Under the pieces are notes generated by a model that saw only the letters and a list, made by a program, of their open reading frames with translations, had not been told where the DNA came from and searched no databases. Shown piece by piece: positions 1 through 7,180 of a stretch of DNA of 64,000 nt. The translations under genes and the position numbers were made by a program. This stretch comes from Aureicoccus marinus (GTDB taxonomy: Bacteria; Bacteroidota; Bacteroidia; Flavobacteriales; Flavobacteriaceae): positions 1,739,205 through 1,803,204 of the forward strand of contig NZ_MQVX01000001.1 in the NCBI RefSeq assembly GCF_002954325.1, written 5' to 3'. Numbering within the stretch: the first letter of the stretch is position 1; every line of letters starts with the position of its first letter.

Positions 1-1
1 T

Positions 2-886
2 GCTCCCCTGCTCTACTTTTACGTTCGTGCTCAGGTCGAAAACAATTTTAAGTGGAAAAAGAAGCACCTGCTGCACCTGATTCCGTTTGTGTTACAGGTC
101 AGCATCAGCATTTTTGTTCGCTTACAAAACCTCTACTGGGACGGCACCAAAGACAGCCTGAGTACTATGGGCTACTACGGCTATGCCATTTGGATGAACA
201 TGCCCACCAATTACGTGATCGCCTCCCTGTTGATCGTCATTTACACGACGATTGCTCTTGGCTTGATTAAAGAAAAAGAAGAGCACACCGACCCCGCTCT
301 TAAAAAATGGCTAACCCAGATGATGCGCAGCTTTCAGATTTACTTTGCGCTCGTTTTAGGGACTTTACTCGTGGACTTCTTGCTCTTTGAAGATGCCCAG
401 TTCATGTCTTATTTCTACTTCACCCAATTTTTCTACTTCCCTTTCTTTATTGGTATGGCCGGACTCATTTATTGGCTTGGGTTTTCTGGCTACCACAAAA
501 ATTTCAAAAACACTAGTCGAAAATCCCTGAAAGAAGGAGAAGAAGCCCAACTGAAACGGCTTGCCGAAAAGCTTCATGTGGCCATGCAGAAGGAACAGCT
601 TTATAAAGACCCGGAACTTTCCCTAAACAATCTGGCCGATAAACTAGAGGTCAAACCTTACCTCCTAAGCCGCTGTTTTAGTCACGTCCTCCAACTAAAG
701 TTCAACGACTACATCAACCAACTTCGCGCCGAGCAGATCAAACGGCTGGCAAGCCTACCCGAAAACAGCAAATACACCCTGCTCAGCTTGGCTTATGAGG
801 CTGGATTCAACTCCAAGTCTTCCTTCCAACGGGCCGTCAAAAAACACCTGGGCATTTCTCCCAAAGAACTGCGTAAATCGGAATAG
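2..886 (+). CDS. AraC-family transcriptional regulator with membrane-spanning N-terminus (5' end outside window)
   Basis: The reading frame is open from the first bases of the window, so the start is missing; 294 residues are visible. The N-terminal half is hydrophobic with several probable membrane segments. The last ~100 residues form a double helix-turn-helix of the AraC/XylS type: helix 1 around SLNNLADKLEVKPYLLSRCF and helix 2 around LLSLAYEAGFNSKSSFQRAV, followed by the usual GISPKELR end. This architecture, a membrane sensor region joined directly to an AraC DNA-binding domain, is common in Bacteroidota. The signal sensed and the target genes cannot be read from the sequence. An ATG-type start at 89 would cut into the hydrophobic region and is not favoured. 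Confidence 0.85.
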   Translation, partial: APLLYFYVRAQVENNFKWKKKHLLHLIPFVLQVSISIFVRLQNLYWDGTKDSLSTMGYYGYAIWMNMPTNYVIASLLIVIYTTIALGLIKEKEEHTDPALKKWLTQMMRSFQIYFALVLGTLLVDFLLFEDAQFMSYFYFTQFFYFPFFIGMAGLIYWLGFSGYHKNFKNTSRKSLKEGEEAQLKRLAEKLHVAMQKEQLYKDPELSLNNLADKLEVKPYLLSRCFSHVLQLKFNDYINQLRAEQIKRLASLPENSKYTLLSLAYEAGFNSKSSFQRAVKKHLGISPKELRKSE

Positions 887-1016
887 TCAATTCATTAATT
901 GAATTGTTTAAAAGGGGTCATCCGGCGAATTGGAACGACCTGAAGCCCGCTATGTTCTAGGTTTGCCTCAGTGATCTCCAAGACGGGGTATCCTTAAATT
1001 TTAAAAATAAACCCAT

Positions 1017-1406
1017 ATGAAGTCCTTAATTCTAGGAGTACTGACGCTCCTCTCATTCAGCTTAGCACAAGCCCAAAACACCCATTCAAACTCCCCATAT
1101 CAATTTATCGGGGAATGGCAACTCGATATGACTCCGAATGATTCCACAGACAACAATTTTGCGATCATGCACATCGAAAAAGTAGACAGCAAAGGCTTCT
1201 ACGGAGTCTTTTACCGAGAAGGTGTACAAATTGAAGAGGGGCGCATCAATTCCCAAACCGGTCATCTCTACGGAGCCTTGGTTTCGAGAGATAATTCCGG
1301 CAGTTACAATACCAGTTTTTACCTCAAAGAGGGCAAGCTGTATGGGTCGACCCATGCGATAGACCGGGATTTTTTAGCCGTCTGGACCGCCACAAAAAAA
1401 GAGTAG
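1017..1406 (+). CDS. small secreted protein of unknown function
   Basis: 129 residues. The first 20 residues form a clear Sec signal peptide (Lys at position 2, hydrophobic core, ending AQAQ). The mature part is a single small domain rich in alternating hydrophobic and polar residues, beginning with a GEWQLD segment and ending with AVWTA, which would suit a small beta-barrel or lipocalin-like fold; that is inference from the pattern only. It stands alone, 130 bp after the AraC gene and 48 bp before the next lipoprotein, in the same direction. I do not recognise the family. Confidence 0.75.
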   Translation: MKSLILGVLTLLSFSLAQAQNTHSNSPYQFIGEWQLDMTPNDSTDNNFAIMHIEKVDSKGFYGVFYREGVQIEEGRINSQTGHLYGALVSRDNSGSYNTSFYLKEGKLYGSTHAIDRDFLAVWTATKKE

Positions 1407-1454
1407 TAAGTCAATTTACAGTTTCATGCCGGGAAGAATTTCTATCTTCTCGGC

Positions 1455-2582
1455 ATGAAACATTTCCTGAGTATCCTTTGTTTGTTCCTTCTCTTTAGCT
1501 CTTGCGACCAACTCAAAAAGAAAGAAGAAACTCCTACTCCCGAACAGGCAGAAAAAGACGAATTTGACAAATTATTCGAACAAGCCACCCCTGTTTTTGA
1601 TTCTGCCCACTGGGCCAGGCAAGAAAGCCTACGAGCCGAGGAATTGGCCAAAGAGAACGACACCAATAGTTATTACCGAACCGATCTTTACCAAAAGATC
1701 CACCAAAAAGTACTGACCGACGATCTCTCTATAGACGACAGACGATTCATTTGCGATAGTGTGCTGGAGCAGTCCCGAACATTGAGTGACCAAGGTTGGT
1801 CCATGATGGACAGTATTTTGCAAGCCCTCCCGAAGACTCATAAAAACAGGCTCTTTTTTGAAGCGCTCAGGGCAGACCATTTAGGAGCCAGTCACCGAGC
1901 AGGTCCAAAAGGGATTCTCTACGGATTGTATCGTTTTAGTCCAGACAGCATTGCTTCTTCTACCTCTTTGTCGACTTACGAATTGTCCGAGGGCAATGAA
2001 TGGGAGGCTGTTATGAGCCCGGAAGCAAAATGGTTTGCGGAACTCAAGGATTCCCTTTATCCAGAAGAACAAGAGTATCAAGTTGAAAAAGTGGTGGATT
2101 ACAGTCTCGTGTTAGGTCAGTTAGCAAAATCAGAAAAGTTGTCTTTTGAATCGATCTCTCCCAAAGGAATGACCACCAATACCTTCGATGGTTTGTATCA
2201 CTACTGGAATGAATGCGAAGAATCCTCCCGTTATCTGATCAGGAATCAAAAGGAATCATCCGAGGCCATTCTTGGAAGCAAGTATTCGTTTGATTTGGAA
2301 TTCACTAGCGATTCTACTCTGGACACTCAAATCCAGCAACAGTTTTGGTATATGGATGAATGCGCAGACTGTCTTACCAATTTCCGGGACCAGGTCGTAT
2401 TTGCCAAATTCAAGGATGTTCCCGTGGTCGCCACCTACTTTGGACAACGTTATATAGCGTCGCAAGGTAAAACAGGAAAGCCCTACACTTTTAACCGAAC
2501 CCTTTTTCTGATAGGACCTAACGGAAAGCTCTATCCCCTATGGACGGCCTCTTACGATAACTTCTTTTGTTCCTGCCTGTAG
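1455..2582 (+). CDS. putative lipoprotein of unknown function
   Basis: 375 residues. It begins with a lipoprotein signal peptide (hydrophobic stretch ending LFSSC, lipid-modified Cys near residue 17), followed by a charged Lys/Glu-rich linker. The remainder is acidic and contains short helical segments. The extreme C-terminus carries Cys residues (FFCSCL), and a CADC pair lies about 70 residues earlier; these might pair or bind metal, but nothing proves it. Expected location is the periplasmic face of the inner membrane or the outer membrane. I do not recognise a family. Confidence 0.75.
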   Translation: MKHFLSILCLFLLFSSCDQLKKKEETPTPEQAEKDEFDKLFEQATPVFDSAHWARQESLRAEELAKENDTNSYYRTDLYQKIHQKVLTDDLSIDDRRFICDSVLEQSRTLSDQGWSMMDSILQALPKTHKNRLFFEALRADHLGASHRAGPKGILYGLYRFSPDSIASSTSLSTYELSEGNEWEAVMSPEAKWFAELKDSLYPEEQEYQVEKVVDYSLVLGQLAKSEKLSFESISPKGMTTNTFDGLYHYWNECEESSRYLIRNQKESSEAILGSKYSFDLEFTSDSTLDTQIQQQFWYMDECADCLTNFRDQVVFAKFKDVPVVATYFGQRYIASQGKTGKPYTFNRTLFLIGPNGKLYPLWTASYDNFFCSCL

Positions 2583-2902
2583 GACGTTGATCAACTGAAA
2601 AAAAGAAAGGGCCTCATGTCCGATCACCAGGCCCCTGACTTCTCCCACTATCCAAAATCAGAGAAGTACGATTTTTAGTAGGCAAATAACAAACAGGGAC
2701 TTAATCAAACAATCCCCATAAATGGGTAATTTCACTCATAATCCTCCGGCTTGAGCGATCAACATATCAAATAACATTAGAGAAAGCCCTTCTAAAGATT
2801 TAGAACCAAAGAAAACCAATGAATTTCAACTTATTAGTTGCAGTATTTTCTTACCTTTAAGACACTAGTGCCATTGCTCATTAAGTCTAAAAATTGTAGT
2901 CG
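2583..2902. other. 320-bp gene-free stretch with two hairpins
   Basis: No convincing gene. Two inverted repeats lie just after the lipoprotein stop: GGGCCT (2609-2614) with AGGCCC (2629-2634), and ACTTCTC (2638-2644) with GAGAAGT (2661-2667), the second followed within a few bases by a short T run (gattttt). They may end the lipoprotein transcript. A 20-codon open frame from the ATG at 2616 overlaps both hairpins, with no other sign of being coding. The rest, up to the kinase start at 2903, is A/T-rich without a clear motif. Confidence 0.4.
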
Positions 2903-4119
2903 ATGCTTGCTCCTGAGGTTCACCCAAGAGAAGAGGAACGTCTTGATGCCCTTCTTAAATACACCATACTAGACAGTCTACCCGAACCCGAATACGATAA
3001 CCTTACACGTATAGCATCGCTGATATGCGGTACCCCTATTGCCCTCATTTCCCTGATCGACGATCAGCGTCAATGGTTCAAGTCGAAAATGGGCCTATGT
3101 GTACCGGAAACGCATCGAGACATTTCTTTCTGTGGACATGCGATTCATCAAGAGGAGATCATGGTTGTCCGTGATGCACGAAAAGACATCCGCTTCCATG
3201 ACAACCCCTTGACAAAACAAGAACCCAACGTCGTTTTTTACGCGGGAGCACCGATTAGAACCCCGGACGGACTTCCACTGGGCACGCTTTGCGTAATTGA
3301 CAATAAACCAAGGGACTTATCCGATTCCCAAAAGAAAGCACTGCAGGACTTGGCTAAACAGGTCATGATCCTGATGGAATTCAGAAGGGTTATTCGCGTA
3401 CTTTTCGAACAAAACATCCACATACTCAAACTCAATGAACAGCTCAATGAGTTCGCCCACAGCTTCGCGCATGAGCTCAAAACCCCTGTCCGAAATATCC
3501 AAACCATGTTGGATTGGTTGGTCAGTGACTACAAAAAGTCCTTCAACGGACCGGCTATGAGTCAGTTAAACAGTATGCAAGAGAACCTGGAGTACCTTGA
3601 CGAAATCACAGACGGGATGCTGCTTTATCACAACTGCGGCACCATGCCTTTGGAGTTCGAGGAATTCGAGCTCTCGATTTTACTGGATCAAGTAGAAGCA
3701 GAATTTTTACAAGAGCCTGCCTTTGATTTTAAGAAAACCGCTTGTAAAAAAAGGTGTTTCATGCCGAGGAAGCTTGGGGAATCATTTTTAAGCAATTGCT
3801 TCAAAATTCCCTAGAATTCAACCAGACGACACAAGCCGAAATCAAATTACACTTCTCAGAAAACGAAGAAGAAATCTTTTTACGCTGGGAAGACAACGGA
3901 CCGGGTATACCGGAGAAATATAGAGAAAAGGTACTGGAACTCTTTTTTACGCTGGACAATCACCACGGTAAATCCGAGGGAATAGGACTCGCCATCGTGA
4001 GCACCTTAGTACAACGACTTCAAGGGAAGTTGGTTCTTGTCGACAGGAAAGCCAATCGCCAAGGATTTTGCCTGGAAATAACCTTGCCCAAGAAGGAACC
4101 CCCTATGTGTTCGATTTAG
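2903..4119 (+). pseudogene. GAF-domain sensor histidine kinase, interrupted by one frameshift
   Basis: Read across two frames this is one cytoplasmic histidine kinase of about 405 residues. Residues ~20-160 form a GAF domain of the type seen in bacterial phytochrome-like kinases (ends GLPLGTLCVIDNKPR). The HisKA H-box FAHELKTPVRN has its phospho-acceptor His near residue 190. The frame then breaks in a run of seven A at 3746-3752. The other frame continues with the N-box (LLQNSLEFN), G1 box (DNGPGIPE), F box and G2 box (GIGLAIVSTL). The upstream frame runs on only to a stop at 3814. The break equals loss of one base (or any -1 change), as expected from an 8-A to 7-A contraction. Without repair the protein has no ATPase domain and cannot autophosphorylate. 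No response regulator is adjacent. It is either a recent mutation or a homopolymer sequencing error. Confidence 0.8.
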
Positions 4120-4120
4120 C

Positions 4121-4471
4121 CTACTGCTTGTCTGCTGAACCTTCTAACTCAAGCTCTTTAGCGAAGAACTGACAAAACTCGCGGAAATTAGCCGTCATCT
4201 TATCATCCATGGTCGCCCGGTGAAACGTATCAGCCATGGTGAGAAGGGTTTGATGAAAGAAGACTTTCATTTCGTCTACCGGCATGTCTTTGGTCCACAA
4301 GTCAATTTTTAACGACTCTTTGTTTTTACTGTCCCAAACCGAAAGCAACATGGCTTTGGCTTCTTCATTGTTGACTCCACCGTCTTCTGCAGACCAATGT
4401 AGTTCTTCGGGGACTCGGTTCTCATCTAAACCGACTTTCAATTTGATTTCTGAAGTGTGCGCTATCGCCAT
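4121..4471 (-). CDS. gldC: gliding motility protein GldC
   Basis: 116 residues, close to the usual GldC length. The sequence has the family's pattern: a short N-terminal beta segment (HTSEIKLKVGLDENRVPE), then LHWSAEDGG, then a helical half with MPVDEMKVFFHQTLLTMADTF-like heptads. It follows gldB with a 14-base gap on the same strand, the gldB-gldC order known from Flavobacterium johnsoniae. GldC is a small soluble accessory protein linked to gliding and to stability of GldB; its biochemical role is not established. Assignment rests on similarity and on the neighbour. Confidence 0.88.
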   Translation of the reverse strand: MAIAHTSEIKLKVGLDENRVPEELHWSAEDGGVNNEEAKAMLLSVWDSKNKESLKIDLWTKDMPVDEMKVFFHQTLLTMADTFHRATMDDKMTANFREFCQFFAKELELEGSADKQ

Positions 4472-4485
4472 AGTGTTCTTTGCTT

Positions 4486-5463
4486 TTACTTTTTGGGTTT
4501 GTACCGAGATGCCCTAAACATTTTTACCGGTGGCAAATCAATCATTTCTTGTAGGCTTACCCCATTTCGGTCCATATAGGACTGAACTATTTTCCATCCG
4601 ATATAACGGCCAATGCGGCCGGGGGATTCGTTGTCGAGTTCCAATCCGAATTTCGAAAAAGGAGCAGGATCCAAAAACCGCTTTTCCAAGTCCCCATCGG
4701 TACTGTAGAGCAGTTCATTCTCAATAAAATTGCGCCAGATCTCGGTTTGGTTAGCTTCCGCCCAAGCCCAGTGCTCGGAACTATATCCGATCAGGTCAGC
4801 TTCACTCACTTCTGGCAGCAACTTTTCTTTGATGTAGAGTTCTTTTCCGAAGTAAACCATGCGATCCAGAAAGGTTCGCTCTTGTACTTTTCGACGATTC
4901 ACGCGCTTGGCATAGGTCGCCGCAATGTCCGGAAGTATCTGACTCGGTTGCAGATGCTGTGCGACATATCGAGGCAGGTCACTGTAAAAATGGTGGTCCT
5001 GTCCCAGATAATTATCAAGTCCTAATAGCAAGAGGGAATCGGCGAGAAGGATCCGCCTTTCGTAATCCCTTTCGTTAATCAGGGTAATGGTCTTGGGTAA
5101 TTCGTACTGAGGAAAATAATAGGCCCAGTGTTGATTAAGTGCGTAAAGACCCTCTTCCTCTTCCTTGAAGTCTGTAAAAACACTGTCGACCTGCCCCTTC
5201 ATTTCTATAAAAAGGCTGTCTTTCATCTTGGCTATCCAAAGAGAATCCGGGTATTGAGTCGGAAACAAAAAAGGATAAGCCCGTTTAAGCTCGGGTAGTC
5301 CCTCTGCTCCTGCATGCGCAAAGGCTTGTTCAAAACGACCTAGAGAACTCTTGATTTGCAGCTGCGCAATCTCTTTTTCCACAGGATCCTCCTGCTTACA
5401 CCCAATGAAAAGCAAAAGAATCAAACTCAAAACAAAAGTCGAGGGATTGTAAGCTTTTTTCAT
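4486..5463 (-). CDS. gldB: gliding motility lipoprotein GldB
   Basis: About 325 residues. A lipoprotein signal peptide precedes Cys in LLFIGCKQ. The body matches GldB: a long, mostly helical domain with the Q-W/Y-rich segment NQHWAYYFPQYELPKTITLI and the GYSSEHWAWAEANQ motif near the C-terminus, ending in VKMFRASRYKPKK. I chose the ATG at 5463 because it places the signal peptide at the very N-terminus; an in-frame ATG at 5481 adds six residues and is possible. GldB is required for gliding in Flavobacterium and is part of the machinery associated with type IX secretion. The gene is divergent from nadE, as in other flavobacteria, and has a TAnnTTTG box 40 bases upstream. Confidence 0.88.
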   Translation of the reverse strand: MKKAYNPSTFVLSLILLLFIGCKQEDPVEKEIAQLQIKSSLGRFEQAFAHAGAEGLPELKRAYPFLFPTQYPDSLWIAKMKDSLFIEMKGQVDSVFTDFKEEEEGLYALNQHWAYYFPQYELPKTITLINERDYERRILLADSLLLLGLDNYLGQDHHFYSDLPRYVAQHLQPSQILPDIAATYAKRVNRRKVQERTFLDRMVYFGKELYIKEKLLPEVSEADLIGYSSEHWAWAEANQTEIWRNFIENELLYSTDGDLEKRFLDPAPFSKFGLELDNESPGRIGRYIGWKIVQSYMDRNGVSLQEMIDLPPVKMFRASRYKPKK

Positions 5464-5503
5464 TCTTCCTTTTAAGGACATTCCGCCTTACCTTTATAGT
5501 TTA

Positions 5504-5511
5504 CAAAAGTA
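5504..5511 (-). promoter_or_regulatory. Bacteroidetes-type -7 box for gldB
   Basis: On the minus strand this reads TACTTTTG, a full match to the Bacteroidetes -7 consensus TAnnTTTG, 40 bases before the gldB start. No TTG at the expected -33 distance was recognised. It lies in the 55-base gap between the divergent gldB and nadE genes. Confidence 0.5.
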
Positions 5512-5536
5512 TTTTATTCGCACTAAACTCTCTTCA

Positions 5537-6319
5537 ATGCAGGTAGAAAAGATTATTCAGCATATTGTCGATTGGCTCAGTACTTATAGCAAAAACGCAG
5601 GAACTTCCGGATTTGTTGTCGGGGTTTCCGGTGGAATAGATTCCGCAGTAACCTCCACATTATGTGCCCGTACCGGCCTACCCATGCTCGTGCTTGAAAT
5701 GCCCATTCACCAGGGGGCATCTCAGGTAACTCGGGCCTCTAATCACATCGACTGGTTGACACAAAACTACCCCAATGTACAAAGACAGGAAGTACAGTTA
5801 ACTTCTGTTTTTGATCAACTGATCGCCGAACTCCCTCCGGTAGAATCGGAAGAAAGCCGCATGATGTCTTTAGCCAACACCCGTGCCCGTCTTCGAATGA
5901 CCACCTTGTATTACTTCGCTGCATTAAAAGGATTCCTGGTGGCTGGTACTGGAAACAAGGTCGAAGATTTCGGTGTCGGCTTCTACACCAAGTACGGGGA
6001 TGGCGGGGTTGACCTTAGCCCCATCGCTGACCTGCTCAAAAGCGAAGTCTATGCCCTTGGGGAATTCATGGGAATTTCAGAAGCCATCATGGTGGCCCCT
6101 CCTACAGACGGTCTCTGGGGCGACTCTCGTACCGATGAAGACCAGATAGGAGCCAGCTATCCTGAACTAGAATGGGCCATGGCCCAAGCAGATGCAGGGA
6201 AGAAGGCCGAGGACTTCGAGGGCCGTGAACGAGAAGTGTTTGAGATCTTTTCTCGATATAATGCAGCAAATCAGCATAAAATGCAACCCATCCGGTGTGC
6301 GAAATACCTCACTCCCTGA
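5537..6319 (+). CDS. nadE: NAD(+) synthase, ammonia-dependent
   Basis: 260 residues, the normal length of the short NadE without a glutaminase domain. The N-type ATP pyrophosphatase P-loop SGGIDS is at residues 31-36. A second conserved region, GTGNKVEDFGVGFYTKYGDG, binds deamido-NAD and ATP, followed by DLLKSEVYALG and the flexible P2-like segment PTDGLWGDSRTDEDQIG. The enzyme adenylates nicotinate adenine dinucleotide and amidates it with ammonia to give NAD in the cytosol. It is monocistronic, divergent from gldB and closed by a strong terminator. The gldB/nadE neighbourhood is seen in other Flavobacteriaceae. Confidence 0.95.
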   Translation: MQVEKIIQHIVDWLSTYSKNAGTSGFVVGVSGGIDSAVTSTLCARTGLPMLVLEMPIHQGASQVTRASNHIDWLTQNYPNVQRQEVQLTSVFDQLIAELPPVESEESRMMSLANTRARLRMTTLYYFAALKGFLVAGTGNKVEDFGVGFYTKYGDGGVDLSPIADLLKSEVYALGEFMGISEAIMVAPPTDGLWGDSRTDEDQIGASYPELEWAMAQADAGKKAEDFEGREREVFEIFSRYNAANQHKMQPIRCAKYLTP

Positions 6320-6360
6320 AAAGTGCAGATTAACCGGAAAAACCGCAAGAAAGACGAATA

Positions 6361-6386
6361 AAACCTCAATTGTTTGAGGGTTTTTC
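6361..6386 (+). terminator. intrinsic terminator of nadE
   Basis: Six-base-pair stem CCTCAA / TTGAGG with loop TTGT (6364-6379), flanked by A residues before and followed by GTTTTT. It lies 42 bases after the nadE stop. Confidence 0.85.
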
Positions 6387-6499
6387 TCAAAAAGTAGCAG
6401 ATTTGTCTTGCAATTTGACTAATTTCCCTCTAGAATTTGTAGGGCAAAGATTATTAACTAGTCAAAGGCCGCAGATTCGTTAAACATAAACCATTAACA

Positions 6500-7129
6500 A
6501 TGATAACAGTGCTCATCGCTGACAATCACCCTATTGTCCGGCTCGGAATTAAAAATGTGCTGGATTCCTCTGAAGGAATTCAGGTCATTGCAGACGTAGC
6601 TTCTACTTCAGAACTCTTCAACACCCTTGAAAACATTACCCCTGACGTAGTGATGCTCGAAATGGATATTCCTGAAATCAATGGAATAGCTACTCTACGT
6701 AAGATCAAACAGGAGTTCCCTGAAGTAAAAGTTTTGATGTACTCTGGACAATCGGAAGATGTCTATGCCTTGAGTACCATTCGTGCCGGTGCATTCGGCT
6801 ACCTTTCAAAGACTTCGGAACTCGATTATATCGTTTCTGCTGTCAAAAAAGTCAGCGAAGGAAACATGTTTATTACCAATGAATTGGCCCAGCGTCTAGC
6901 CTTTGATGAAGGCAGCCAAAAGCCACGACGCTTCTTCCGTAAGCTGTCGAGTCGTGAGGTAGAAGTGCTCAAACTACTCGCTAGTGGAAAACGCAATAAA
7001 GAGGTGGCCGAAGGTCTAAACCTCAACGAAAAAACAGTCAGCACCTACAAAGCGCGCTTGATGCGTAAGCTGAATGTCGACAACCTGGTCGACCTCTTGC
7101 AGCAAGCCAAAGCTCTGGAGCTCTACTAG
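6500..7129 (+). CDS. LuxR/NarL-type response regulator with Glu at the phosphorylation site
   Basis: 209 residues: receiver domain (~1-120) and LuxR-type HTH (~145-205, LSSREVEVLKLLASGKRNKE ... EKTVSTYKARLMRKL). By alignment to NarL-type receivers, the phospho-accepting Asp is position 54, but here it is Glu (VVMLEMDIP). The acidic pocket is Asp8-Asn9 rather than Asp-Asp. The switch Ser (MYSGQ) and conserved Lys (YLSKT) are present. This suggests activity without phosphorylation, or a Glu that mimics the phosphorylated state; that is inference. No kinase is adjacent. Expected role is a cytoplasmic DNA-binding regulator with unknown targets. The upstream 110 bases contain an imperfect -7-like TAGAATTTG but no exact consensus box. 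Confidence 0.88.
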   Translation: MITVLIADNHPIVRLGIKNVLDSSEGIQVIADVASTSELFNTLENITPDVVMLEMDIPEINGIATLRKIKQEFPEVKVLMYSGQSEDVYALSTIRAGAFGYLSKTSELDYIVSAVKKVSEGNMFITNELAQRLAFDEGSQKPRRFFRKLSSREVEVLKLLASGKRNKEVAEGLNLNEKTVSTYKARLMRKLNVDNLVDLLQQAKALELY

Positions 7130-7154
7130 ATTTCCAACGCAAATTAGATGAGAA

Positions 7155-7180
7155 TAAAGCCCTGCCGAGCAGGGTTTTAT
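7155..7180. terminator. bidirectional terminator between the response regulator and dnaG
   Basis: Stem CCCTGC / GCAGGG (7160-7174) with loop CGA, flanked by AATAAAG on the left and TTTTATTT on the right. It separates two convergent genes and could serve both. Confidence 0.8.

Noticed and set aside
3743-3756. Programmed -1 frameshifting at the A run of the GAF-kinase
   Set aside because: The zero-frame codons are TGT AAA AAA AGG, so a tandem slip would need AAA pairing on TAA; the classical A AAA AAG heptamer is not in the right frame. Slippage of the polymerase is not excluded.
6431-6439. TAGAATTTG as a promoter of the LuxR-type gene
   Set aside because: It has one base too many for TAnnTTTG; kept only as a weak possibility.
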